In this document: piece by piece, positions 23,549-31,919 of the stretch
How positions within the stretch are numbered: the first letter of the stretch is position 1
How the letters are laid out: every line of letters begins with the position of its first letter
DNA from: Bacteroidota bacterium
GTDB lineage: Bacteria > Bacteroidota > Ignavibacteria > OLB7
Direction: 5' to 3'
Length of the DNA stretch: 64,000 bases
Assembly (NCBI GenBank): GCA_018266795.1
Contig: JAFDZV010000012.1
Location: forward strand, 1 to 64,000
Notes under the pieces: model-generated
The model's database searches: none
Told to the model about the DNA's origin: nothing
Seen by the model: the letters and a program-made list of their open reading frames with translations, nothing else
Made by a program: the position numbers and the translations under genes

Positions 23549-24799
23549 CTACCATGCAGGGACTTCGGCCTTTGCAACCAGACGTGCCGTATCGCGAGCG
23601 ATCAACAATTCTTCATCTGTCGGGATTACATAGGCCCGCAGCGTGGAGCCATCTGCGCTGATCTCCCCTTCCTTCCGGTTCACCGTTGCGGCATTGCGCG
23701 CGGGATCGATACGCAGCCCGCACCAATCCATGCCGGCGCAGATACGCTCGCGAATCTCCGGCGAGTTCTCGCCGATACCGCCGGCGAAGATCAGTGCGTC
23801 CGCACCGCCAAGCTCCATCAGGTAGGCGCCGATATACTTGCGGGCACGATGTACGAAGATGTCGATCGCCAGGCGCGCCCTGCGATCGTCGTGCTCCTGT
23901 GCCTCGGCGAGCAGATCGCGCATGTCGTTGGTGAGTCCGCTTACGCCGAGCAGGCCGGACTGCTTGTTGAGGAGCGCCTCCATCTGCTGCGAGGAGAAGC
24001 CTTCCTTCTCCATCAGATACTCCACCACCGCGGGATCGATATCGCCGGCCCGGGTGCCCATCACCAGCCCCTCCAGTGGCGTCATCCCCATGGAGGTATC
24101 CAGCGATCGCCCCGCATCGATCGCAGCAGCCGAACAGCCGTTGCCGAGATGGAGCGTGATCACCCTGACGGTCTCCTTTGGAATATTCAGCATCCGCCGG
24201 TAGCGATACGCCACATAGCGATGCGACGTGCCGTGGAATCCGTAGCGACGCACCCGGTGGCGCCGATAGAACTGATAGGGAATGGCGTAGAGATAGGAAC
24301 GGGGCGGCATGGAATGATGAAACGCGGTATCGAACACCGCGGCCTGCGGAATTCCAGGTCCGAGGATGTCGGCCATCGCACGGATGCCGCGCAGGTTATC
24401 CGGATTGTGCAACGGCGCCAGATCGATACACTCCTCGATGTCCGCAATCACCTCCGGCGTGATCAGCACGGAGCGCGCGAACTTCTCTCCGCCATGCACC
24501 ACACGATGGCCAGCGGCGTGGATGTCCGCGAAGGACTGTATAGTGGGGACGCCCGCCTCCGCCGATATCAACCATCGCATGACCTGATCGATCGCCGCGT
24601 GATGATCGCGGATGGGCTGTGCGGTGTGCAGCACCTTCCCGCCTTCGTTCTCGAATCGCAGAAGCGCCTGCGAGCCGATCCGTTCCACAACGCCGCGCGC
24701 AATGCAGCGATCGGCATCCGAGGCGATCTTCTCCAGATCGGTATCGATCACCTGGAACTTCAACGACGACGAACCGGCGTTCAGTACGAGAACATTCAT
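23549..24799 (-). CDS. ackA: Acetate kinase
   Basis: A 416-residue acetate kinase, which makes ATP and acetate from acetyl phosphate or the reverse. Family signatures are complete: N-terminal LVLNAGSSSLKFQV, HRVVHGGEKF near residue 95, PLHNPDNL near 125, DTAFHHSMP with the catalytic Asp near 150, RRYGFHGTSHRYV, LHLGNGCSAAAI, DTSMGMTPLEGL and GGIGENSPEIRE. Length is slightly above the usual 400 residues. No phosphotransacetylase gene is adjacent. Both flanks consist of dispersed repeats. Confidence 0.97.
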   Translation of the reverse strand: MNVLVLNAGSSSLKFQVIDTDLEKIASDADRCIARGVVERIGSQALLRFENEGGKVLHTAQPIRDHHAAIDQVMRWLISAEAGVPTIQSFADIHAAGHRVVHGGEKFARSVLITPEVIADIEECIDLAPLHNPDNLRGIRAMADILGPGIPQAAVFDTAFHHSMPPRSYLYAIPYQFYRRHRVRRYGFHGTSHRYVAYRYRRMLNIPKETVRVITLHLGNGCSAAAIDAGRSLDTSMGMTPLEGLVMGTRAGDIDPAVVEYLMEKEGFSSQQMEALLNKQSGLLGVSGLTNDMRDLLAEAQEHDDRRARLAIDIFVHRARKYIGAYLMELGGADALIFAGGIGENSPEIRERICAGMDWCGLRIDPARNAATVNRKEGEISADGSTLRAYVIPTDEELLIARDTARLVAKAEVPAW

Positions 24800-24809
24800 G
24801 GGAAGAGGG

Positions 24810-25062
24810 GCTTGGTCCTTGGGACATTAGTCCGTAGTCCTTGGTGCTTAGTCCTTCGAGCTTGGCACCAAGACCCAAGTACCAAGAACTACAGCGAGCC
24901 GCAGGCGAGCGTACCAAGTGCCGAGTACCACACGTTGGGCCTGAGTCTTACCCAGGCCCCTTTCTCCAGATGGAGATCGCGGAGTGAACTCTGCGATAAT
25001 ACGAGAGGGAGACTTGGCACAACCGGAAACGAAGAACCAAGTACGAAGAACCAAGTACCACA
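24810..25062. repeat. Composite repeat block upstream of ackA
   Basis: Four parts are visible. 24811-24893 is a 7-bp-period array (CTTGGTC CTTGGGA CATTAGT CCGTAGT CCTTGGT GCTTAGT ...) whose second half is complementary (ACCAAGA CCCAAGT ACCAAGA). 24891-24915 is the R1 core (ACTACAGCGAGCCGCAGGCG). 24957-25003 is an R3 unit. 25031-25062 is another heptamer run (AGAACCA AGTACGA AGAACCA AGTACCA). The block fills nearly the whole gap between ackA and the next gene. Confidence 0.65.
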
Positions 25063-25070
25063 TCCGAGCG

Positions 25071-25712
25071 TCACCAATCCTGATCCTCGGCAGCTTCCAC
25101 GGCGCGCTGGATATTCTCGGGATCATCCGAAAGGAAATGGTACGAGCTCACGAGCGCGGTGAAGGCAGGAAGCGCCTTGCTGAAGGCCTCCGGTGTTCTA
25201 CAGGAGAGCACCACCATCACGATCACCTTGGACTCCTCGATGTAGGCCACCTGTTCCAGTGCGCCGTTCACACCGCCGCTGAGCCTGCGCACGGTTGCGC
25301 GCCGGTCCTTCGGCAGAACGATTGCCGGCTGTTCGATGATTGCTGCGCTGGGGCTTGAATTGTGGAAACGATTCGCATCGTACTCCAGCATGGCGGCGAG
25401 GTCACGGATCTGCCCGCTGCGCGGCACAACCGCACAGTACATCACGGCAGGGCTCGTGGCCCAGGCCTCGCCTCGCGGATAGAACACCGCCTGGAGCCCC
25501 TGCGCTCTGCCGCTCTTCTCATCGAGCACCCAGCCATCCGGAGCGTGCAGCGTGAGCGCATGCCGCTGCCCGTACACGAGCGCCGCACCATGCTCCACAA
25601 CCATGCTGTCGTCGGTTCTGGACGGCTGGGCATTGAGCGGATAGGCTGCAAGGCAGAGCGCGGCAAGAGCCGCGCAGATCGTACATGCCGATATCGTTCG
25701 GTTGCTTCTCAC
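25071..25712 (-). CDS. Secreted hypothetical protein
   Basis: A 213-residue exported protein: signal peptide ICAALAALCLAAYPLNA cleaved after about residue 28. The mature part has HALTLHAPDGWVLDEKSG, GLQAVFYPRG, a region with YEANRFHNSSPSA-like sequence (YDANRFHNSSPSA), EQVAYIEESKVIVMVVLSCR and FTALVSSYHFLSDD. The arrangement of a strand-rich domain ending in ALVSSYHFL resembles small PsbP/DUF-type lipoprotein domains, but no named family is certain. It stands alone between ackA and a DedA gene. Confidence 0.65.
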   Translation of the reverse strand: MRSNRTISACTICAALAALCLAAYPLNAQPSRTDDSMVVEHGAALVYGQRHALTLHAPDGWVLDEKSGRAQGLQAVFYPRGEAWATSPAVMYCAVVPRSGQIRDLAAMLEYDANRFHNSSPSAAIIEQPAIVLPKDRRATVRRLSGGVNGALEQVAYIEESKVIVMVVLSCRTPEAFSKALPAFTALVSSYHFLSDDPENIQRAVEAAEDQDW

Positions 25713-25812
25713 CTGTCACAGAAATCTGCCCGGCAGTTGGAGCCGGAACGAACAATGCCCGGCGGTCTACGGCGGCATGGCCATGCGCTGCCGACCTGCA
25801 TTCGCCGGCGGC

Positions 25813-26463
25813 TCAGCCGTTCGCTGCGGCCTTCCGCTTTCCGATGCGGCTGCGGATGAACTCCACAACCACCGGCAGCAGGGAAAGAACCACCACGATC
25901 GCGATCACATAGTGAAGCTTCGAAGTGATGTTGGGGAACTGGCGCCCGAGATAGAATCCGGAGAGCGTAGTTGCGCCGATCCAGAAGGCCCCTCCCAGAA
26001 TGTTGTAGGCTGCAAACCTGCGATACGGCATGCGGGCGATGCCGGCTACCACCGGAGCGAACGTCCGGATCAGCGGAATGAACCGCGCCAGCACGATCGT
26101 CTTGCCGCCATGTTTCTGGTAGAACGCCTGCGTCTTCTCGATATGATGCCGTTTGAAGAACCGGCTGTCCGGCCGCTCCAGCAGGCGCTTGCCACCTCTG
26201 AAACCAATGGTATAACCGGTTGCATCGCCGATGATCGCCGCCGGAATCAACAGGAGGTTCAGCAGCGCGATGTCCAGCTGCCCGTGCGCCGCCATCACGC
26301 CGGCCGTTACGAGGAGCGAATCGCCCGGCAGGAAGAACCCAACCAGCAGACCGGTCTCGGCGAACACGATAACCATCAGGATGATATAGCCTCCCCACAT
26401 GATCAGCTTGTTGATGCCGTCGGGCGAAGAGAGCATGCTGAAGAAATCTCCGATCGATTCCAT
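25813..26463 (-). CDS. DedA-family membrane protein
   Basis: A 216-residue DedA/SNARE-associated inner-membrane protein. Hallmarks are ETGLLVGFFLPGDSLLVTAG at about residues 30-50 with the conserved E and F/LPG, GDATGYTIGFRGG near 82, FYQKHGGKTIVLARFIPLIR near 118 (the ARFxPxxR motif) and TFAPVVAGIARMPYRRF. DedA proteins are now thought to flip phospholipids or carrier lipids such as undecaprenyl phosphate; which one here cannot be said. The ATG at 26463 places the family's short N-terminus correctly; longer frames are not conserved. Confidence 0.92.
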   Translation of the reverse strand: MESIGDFFSMLSSPDGINKLIMWGGYIILMVIVFAETGLLVGFFLPGDSLLVTAGVMAAHGQLDIALLNLLLIPAAIIGDATGYTIGFRGGKRLLERPDSRFFKRHHIEKTQAFYQKHGGKTIVLARFIPLIRTFAPVVAGIARMPYRRFAAYNILGGAFWIGATTLSGFYLGRQFPNITSKLHYVIAIVVVLSLLPVVVEFIRSRIGKRKAAANG

Positions 26464-26618
26464 CTGGTTCCTGCTACGGTAGGGATACGATCCTGGCTCG
26501 GCCGGGATCTGAATTCGGTTCTCCGCCGATACTCGAAATGGCTGGAGGGGTTTGCTGGATCGCGAAAGATATGAGTGCCGGATGGAACTGGCACCGGCCA
26601 CGGCGGTCCCGCATTGTA

Positions 26619-27188
26619 TCAGTCTGCGCGGCCGGACCCCGCGTGCTTGCGGACGCCGGCAACACGGTCCGGATTCTCCTCCACGAACTGCCGCCAGCTT
26701 CGTCCGCGCGATTGCGGACGTGCCATTCTGTTGGCATGGCAGATCGCGATGGCCACGGCGTCCGTGGCATCCAGCGCAGCCTGGCGTTCGGTGATGCCGA
26801 GCAATCGCATCACCATGAACTCCACCTGCTCCTTTGTTGCGCCGCCGTTTCCGGTTACGGCCTGCTTCACCTCGCGCGGCGCATACTCCGCCGTGGGTAT
26901 TTCACGCAGCGCAGCGGCAAGTATCGCCACACCCCGCGCATGCCCCAGCTTCAGCGTGGATTGAACGTTCTTGGAGTAGAAGGCCGACTCGATCGCGAAC
27001 TCGTCCGGCGCGGTGCGCTCGATCACCTCCAGCAGGCGCAGATGAATATCGCGCAGACGCAGCGGCATGCTCATTGCCTGGCTGGTGCGGATGACGCCGT
27101 ATTCCACGAGCGTCATCTTCCCACCCTCGCAGTCGATAACGCCGAACCCGGTGACCAATGTCCCGGGGTCCACCCCCATGATGCGCAT
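26619..27188 (-). CDS. ruvC: Holliday junction resolvase RuvC
   Basis: A 189-residue RuvC, the endonuclease that resolves Holliday junctions with RuvAB. The catalytic acids are in place: GVDPGTLVTGFGV with Asp near residue 7, AIESAFYSKNVQS with Glu near 68, and the C-terminal ALDATDAVAIAICHA with the paired Asp near 140. The glycine-rich AVTGNGGATKEQVE of the family is also seen. Start may be ATG at 27188 or at 27179, three codons downstream. ruvAB are not adjacent. It is divergent from the DUF2723 gene. Confidence 0.95.
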   Translation of the reverse strand: MRIMGVDPGTLVTGFGVIDCEGGKMTLVEYGVIRTSQAMSMPLRLRDIHLRLLEVIERTAPDEFAIESAFYSKNVQSTLKLGHARGVAILAAALREIPTAEYAPREVKQAVTGNGGATKEQVEFMVMRLLGITERQAALDATDAVAIAICHANRMARPQSRGRSWRQFVEENPDRVAGVRKHAGSGRAD

Positions 27189-27505
27189 GCGCTTCCTGCG
27201 AATGATCTCTGGTACGATGCCGGCAATTCCGGCCGGCCTCATTGTCAGCCGAGATACAAACTACGATTGCCCCGCCATCGCTGAAAGCCATGGGAGATGC
27301 CGGTGATCTCCGATGCAGCATGTACGCAATGCAGTTGCGATGTGCATTGAACGTTGACCGCAGCCCCCAGGGACTTGAGCGGGCAACGGGATCGCAACGA
27401 TCATCCGTGTCTGGAAGGGTTGCGGATCGTACTTTCGCAGCCGGCCGTGCCACACGGCCCGCACCGACGCAGTTGCTCCCGCACAGACCTACGGCACGAA
27501 CCTCC
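27189..27505. other. Divergent intergenic region ruvC / DUF2723 gene
   Basis: A 317-base gap between divergent genes. The plus-strand frame is open through it, but its residues are not protein-like and the family start lies at 27506. Promoters for both genes must lie here; none is clear enough to call. Confidence 0.4.
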
Positions 27506-29860
27506 ATGAGCAAGGCAAAACGCAGATCGCAACCACGGACGCAGAACCAGGAGACCCACCCGGCATCGCCAGCCGGAGTTCCAGCTGCCGGCATTCCCGA
27601 TGCCGACATTCCGCTGAAGAGCGCATCCCACGCACTGGCATGGCTTACGCCGCGCCGCGCTGCGTGGATCGTCGGCATCCTCTCCTTCGTTCTCTACATC
27701 ATCACGATGAACCCCTCCTTCGGCTTCGTGGACAAGGGGGAGCTGGTGGCGGTGGCGAGCACGCTGGGGATTGCGCATCCAACGGGCTATCCAACCATCA
27801 TGCTGATCGGGTATGCGTTCACCAAGATCATGCCGTTCCGCCCGGTGGTGTCGCTGAACATCATGTCCGCGATCTTCACGGCCGCAGGTGCAGCCGTGCT
27901 GGTATTCCTGTACAGCGATCTGATTCGCCGCGCAGCCCGCCGTTCCCGTGCGGCCGATGGCGGGAAGCAGAAGCAGGGGCGCAATGCGTCCAGGCGGCAG
28001 GAGGCCGACACGGCACCTGCTGCGGAGAGTGCGGAGACGGTGGAGCCCACGATGCGCACGGCGTACGCCGCGCTCGCTGCGCTCTTCACCGCATGTACGG
28101 CAACGTGGTGGAACCAGGGGAACGGCTTCGAGGTCTACTCGCTGCACGCATTGATGATGCCGCTGGTAACCCTTCTCTTCCTCCGATTCGCGGACGATCT
28201 GGAGGGAATACTTCTCTCCGGCACCGATCGCTACCGTATCTCGATCAGGCGCGGCGGCATCTTCGCTCTCTTCGTGGGCCTCTCCTTCACGAATCACATG
28301 TCCACGATCCTGCTGGCGCCGGCGTTCATCTTCTACTATCTCTGGATCTGGATTGCAGGAGCACGAGCCATGCGGGCAGGTGGTACGCTGGGCACGCCGG
28401 CGAACTGGCTGGCGTTCACCGGCAGGTTCCTTCTGCAACAGGCGTATCTCGGTGCGATGCTCGCCGCCGGCCTTCTGCCATACATCTGGCTCCCGATACG
28501 CGCCGCCATGAATCCGCAGTTCAACTGGGGATCGCCCACAACCCTGCAACTGCTGTTTGATCACGTATCGGGTAAGATCTACCAGGTGTACATGTTCGAC
28601 AACCTGGAGACCTTCCACCAACAGACGTCGTTCTTCCTGGGTGGGCTCCCCTCTGAGCTCGCCTACGCAGGCATCGTGGTCTGCGTGCTGGGCGGGCTGC
28701 TGCTGGCGCGCCGGTCCGAATTCGCCGCGCCTCTCATGGTGGTGCTTTCCGTGCTCGGATTCTACTACGCAGGCAACTTCACCTCCATACCGATCAAGTG
28801 GCTGCACATGCTGGCGCTCTTCGGCATTGCGGCCTTCGTGCTGATGGGCCTTGCCTGGAAGACCACGTTCCGCCTCGGCGTGTTCGTGACGCTGATCTTC
28901 ATGACCTGCCTCATCTATACGGGCTTCTACGACATCATGGAGATCGGCCCCTACTTCATGACCGCAATCTTCGCAGCCGGTATTCTCTGTGCGCTCGGGA
29001 TGGCCTGGCTGCACGAACGCCTGGGCGCGCGCGCCGGACTCGGCATAGCCTGCGCGCTGGTAGTGGCAACGTGCTGGAGCAACTTCGCCGACAGCAACGA
29101 GCACGGCAACACGATCGTGGAGGATATGGCGGTGAACGTGATGGGGAAGCTTCCGCAGAAGGCCATCATCTTCTCGGGTCAGTGGGACTTCTGGGTGGCC
29201 GGCAGTTTCTATCTCCAGGGAGTGGAGAGCTACCGGCCGGACGTTCTGGTGGTTGATCCGGAGCTGCTGCGCCGCGTCTGGTACATCGACGAGCTTGAGC
29301 ACTATCACCCGGAATTCATGAGCCGGGTGAAGCCGGAAGTGGCCGCATTCCGCCGCGCTGTCTACAACTTCGACCACGACCTCCCGTTCAACGCGGACTC
29401 GATTCAGAATGCCTATGTGGGGATGATGAACGCGATGATCGACCGATGGATAGACGAGCGGCCAATCCACGTGACGGGGGATGTGATCCCGGAGGTCGGA
29501 GCGAAGTACCGCCGCACCCCCTTCTGCATGACGCTGCGCCTGATGAAGGACAGCACGTATCTGCCGCAGGACTTCCCGGACTACCGCTTCTCGTTCTGGA
29601 AGGGACGTGTGGACAGCTATGTGGCGAAGGCGTACGAGCTCTACGGCCGCGCAGCCCTGGCGCGCGGCATCTACGAGGAGCAGAACGGCCATCATGACCT
29701 CGCGCTGCGATACCTCGATTTCGCGCTCACCTTCGATCCCGGATTCACGAACTCGAAGGTGCCGGACCTGCAGCTCAACAGCGAGGATCAGGTGCATGGG
29801 ATGATCGGCTTCTTCGATGACGTGCGCACGATGCGGGCCCAGGCAGGCCCGCGCCAATAG
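27506..29860 (+). CDS. DUF2723-family membrane glycosyltransferase-like protein
   Basis: A 784-residue multi-pass membrane protein of the DUF2723 family, a GT-C-type group related to protein O-mannosyltransferases and typical of Bacteroidota. After a basic N-terminus the first membrane helix is followed by NPSFGFVDKGELVAVASTLG near residue 75, where the family has its conserved acid pair, and by AHPTGYPTIMLIGY. About ten hydrophobic helices follow. The soluble C-terminal third has FSGQWDFWVAGSFYLQ and DVLVVDPELLRRVWYI, also family features. A disordered basic insert (about residues 150-180) is unusual. Its stop codon is immediately followed by an R1 repeat. Confidence 0.85.
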   Translation: MSKAKRRSQPRTQNQETHPASPAGVPAAGIPDADIPLKSASHALAWLTPRRAAWIVGILSFVLYIITMNPSFGFVDKGELVAVASTLGIAHPTGYPTIMLIGYAFTKIMPFRPVVSLNIMSAIFTAAGAAVLVFLYSDLIRRAARRSRAADGGKQKQGRNASRRQEADTAPAAESAETVEPTMRTAYAALAALFTACTATWWNQGNGFEVYSLHALMMPLVTLLFLRFADDLEGILLSGTDRYRISIRRGGIFALFVGLSFTNHMSTILLAPAFIFYYLWIWIAGARAMRAGGTLGTPANWLAFTGRFLLQQAYLGAMLAAGLLPYIWLPIRAAMNPQFNWGSPTTLQLLFDHVSGKIYQVYMFDNLETFHQQTSFFLGGLPSELAYAGIVVCVLGGLLLARRSEFAAPLMVVLSVLGFYYAGNFTSIPIKWLHMLALFGIAAFVLMGLAWKTTFRLGVFVTLIFMTCLIYTGFYDIMEIGPYFMTAIFAAGILCALGMAWLHERLGARAGLGIACALVVATCWSNFADSNEHGNTIVEDMAVNVMGKLPQKAIIFSGQWDFWVAGSFYLQGVESYRPDVLVVDPELLRRVWYIDELEHYHPEFMSRVKPEVAAFRRAVYNFDHDLPFNADSIQNAYVGMMNAMIDRWIDERPIHVTGDVIPEVGAKYRRTPFCMTLRLMKDSTYLPQDFPDYRFSFWKGRVDSYVAKAYELYGRAALARGIYEEQNGHHDLALRYLDFALTFDPGFTNSKVPDLQLNSEDQVHGMIGFFDDVRTMRAQAGPRQ

Positions 29861-30008
29861 TTCCCAACAACGGGCTGATCTCGTAATCAACGATCTCTCG
29901 CAACCAAGGGTCCGGTTCTTTGTACGCTCGCCTGCGGCTCGCAGTAGTTCTTGGTCGGTTGCAAGAACAAGCCGAACGGAGGAGAACAACATCCTGTTGT
30001 GTCAGGAT
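29861..30008 (+). repeat. R1 element, copy after the DUF2723 gene
   Basis: It begins at the stop codon (TAGTTCCCAACAACGGGCTG), contains the core hairpin AACCAAGGGTCCGGTT and TTTGTACGCTCGCCTGCGG, and ends CTGTTGTGTCAGGATC. That end is an approximate inverse of the beginning (inverted ends of about 12 bases). Confidence 0.75.
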
Positions 30009-30068
30009 CGCTATATGCGAAGAGGTACTCTGCCATGCGCTCAGCGGTGCGTCGGACCCGAGCTGTAC

Positions 30069-30115
30069 CCGGCACCTTCCTCCGGAGGGAGATCCCGGAG
30101 GGAACTCCGCGATAA
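30069..30115. repeat. R3 repeat, copy 2
   Basis: CCTTCCTCCGGAGGGAGATC then CCGGAGGGAACTCCGCGATAA. It matches 24957-25003 (CCTTTCTCCAGATGGAGATC then GCGGAGTGAACTCTGCGATAA) in the same orientation. Both sit near an R1 core. Confidence 0.6.
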
Positions 30116-30582
30116 CACAGCAGAACGTATCAAGGATCAATTCCCTCTATACTTGGCATCGGTGGAAACCAGGAACAAAAAAATGTTCATGCCCCCTGCA
30201 ATCCTTGCGCAGCCTCACCTTGGGCTCATCCTGGAGCCGTACGTTTGTACCGTAGTCGATTTGATTCCTTGACATCACGATCCGCCTCGCTCACGACGTG
30301 CCCTTCTCCGTGACGAGTTGCACTGCGGAAACGGCATGCAGAATCGTTGTCCGGAACGATGTGTGGCAGCATGCCGACCGATGCCGGTATAGGTTACGGC
30401 ATCGTGGTGCCGATCGATGAAATGCACGGGCGAACGTCCAGACACCCCGAGCAACGATATCGCATCACCGGAGCAGATGTCAGACGGAGCGCGCCCACTT
30501 GCACTACGGTGCGCCTGTCCGGGGTCCACCAGTTGGAATCAATTCACGAGAGCGGTTGAGTAGTGGGCTGGTATATCTCCTC

Positions 30583-30620
30583 GTTGAGCCTCGTGCGGCA
30601 TGCTGCCCGCACGAGGCTCA
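30583..30620 (-). terminator. Long hairpin at the end of the glycan operon
   Basis: A perfect 15-bp stem with an eight-base loop, 62 bases downstream of the wecB stop. No T tract follows on the minus strand, so termination may need Rho or the hairpin may protect the 3' end. Confidence 0.55.
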
Positions 30621-30681
30621 ATTACATTCACCAGCAGCGCAGGCATCGCCGATACATACGGGATACCGTTCGGCCCGGAGT

Positions 30682-31812
30682 TCACTCACCGGCCGTGATG
30701 AACCGGTGCACGATCCGGGCGATCTGCTCCGCCGCACCCGCCCCGCCGAACGGATAGCGAACAACGGCCATGTGTTCGTAGAGTGAGGAGTTGCGCAGCA
30801 GTTCCCCCGCCGCGGCAACGATATCATCGCAACGCACGCCAACAAGCAGACCCCCACCGGAGCGTATCAGCTCCTCGCGCTCGGTGGTGGTTCGCAGCAC
30901 GAGCACCGGTTTGCCGAGCGCGGGGCCTTCTTCCTGCAGTCCGCCGGAGTCCGTCATCACCAGATAGGAAGCCGCAAGCAGGCGTACGAATGCCGGATAA
31001 TCCATCGGCTCCAGGGAGTGAATGCGTGGATGCGGCGGAAGATGTTCGGCTACCGCTGCCAGCACCAACGGGTTGGGATGCACCGGGAATGCCACCTCCA
31101 CATCGGGATGTTCCTCCACAATCCTCCGTACGGCTCTCAGAATTTCCCGCTGAGGCTCGCCGAAGTTCTCGCGGCGATGTGTGGTGAGAAGCAGAAGGCG
31201 GTTGCCGCGCGCCGCCACGGCCCGCGCCAGTTCCGGCTGCGCATCCTCCGAGGCATCGGCGAGGATCGATGCAAGTGCATCGATTACTGTGTTGCCGGTG
31301 ACATGAATCCTCGCGGCCGGCACATTCTCCTGCAGCAGCGCCTGCCGGTTGGCCTCGGTGGCCGCAAGATGGAGTGTGGCGAGGCGGGCCACCAACCGCC
31401 GGTTCATCTCCTCGGGAAACGGGTTTACTGGCGAATCCGTCCGCAGCCCGGCCTCCACGTGCGCAACGGGAATACCGCGATGGAAGGCTGCCAGCGCCGC
31501 GCTCATCGTGGTGGTGGTATCACCCTGCACAACTACCAGTCCGGACGGATCGTTGGCGAAGTACGGATCGAGCGAGGAAAGCACGCGCGCCGCAAGCTGC
31601 GACGGCGATTGGCCGGGAGTCATCAGATCCAGATCGAGATCGGGCTTCAACCCGAACGCCGCAGCGCTCGTGGCCGCCAGTTCCCGATGCTGCGATGTGA
31701 AGATCACCCGCGTCTCGAGGTGCGAGGCACGGAGCGCGGCGATCACCGGAGCGAGCTTTATCACCTCCGGCCGCGTTCCCAGAATTACATCGATGCGGGT
31801 TGGCTGGTTCAT
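30682..31812 (-). CDS. wecB: UDP-N-acetylglucosamine 2-epimerase
   Basis: A 376-residue non-hydrolysing UDP-GlcNAc 2-epimerase, which makes UDP-ManNAc for surface polysaccharides. Family motifs in order: ILGTRPEVIKLAPVI at the N-terminus, VQGDTTTTMSA near residue 95, HVEAGLRT near 116, FPEEMNRRL, HVTGNTVIDAL near 185, TTHRRENFG near 213 and MTDSGGLQEEGPALGKPVLV near 295. Start at 31812 is set by the TRIDVILGTRPE beginning. It is the last gene of the minus-strand glycan locus, 107 bases after the preceding glycosyltransferase gene. Confidence 0.95.
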   Translation of the reverse strand: MNQPTRIDVILGTRPEVIKLAPVIAALRASHLETRVIFTSQHRELAATSAAAFGLKPDLDLDLMTPGQSPSQLAARVLSSLDPYFANDPSGLVVVQGDTTTTMSAALAAFHRGIPVAHVEAGLRTDSPVNPFPEEMNRRLVARLATLHLAATEANRQALLQENVPAARIHVTGNTVIDALASILADASEDAQPELARAVAARGNRLLLLTTHRRENFGEPQREILRAVRRIVEEHPDVEVAFPVHPNPLVLAAVAEHLPPHPRIHSLEPMDYPAFVRLLAASYLVMTDSGGLQEEGPALGKPVLVLRTTTEREELIRSGGGLLVGVRCDDIVAAAGELLRNSSLYEHMAVVRYPFGGAGAAEQIARIVHRFITAGE

Positions 31813-31919
31813 TGATTCCGATCTCGTGATGCAGAGCGGGCGGGCCGGGCCGGGATTACAATCCACCACCCGAAGATTTCATGCAGGGCGCAGCCTGTTC
31901 GATGCGGCGTTGAAACCGG

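Larger units (their letters stand above)
30009..30681. other. Long gene-free stretch before wecB
   Basis: Contains an R3 repeat (30069-30115) and, at 30583-30620, a perfect 15-bp hairpin, TTGAGCCTCGTGCGG with CCGCACGAGGCTCAA, 62 bases after the wecB stop and probably the end of the glycan operon transcript. The short open frames between are not convincing as genes. Confidence 0.5.

Noticed and set aside
24810-25062. CRISPR array
   Set aside because: The repeat unit is 7 bp, degenerate and without unique spacers; no cas genes are near.
27242-27505. N-terminal extension of the DUF2723 protein
   Set aside because: The 88 extra residues are not protein-like, and the family's basic N-terminus and first helix follow the ATG at 27506.
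27401-29992. 863-codon minus-strand frame opposite the DUF2723 gene
   Set aside because: Translation is composed of His/Arg/Glu runs without membrane helices; the DUF2723 reading has family motifs.
30347-30559. Small plus-strand gene between the R3 repeat and wecB
   Set aside because: Unconvincing composition, no start signal, and it lies in a region otherwise made of repeats and hairpins.
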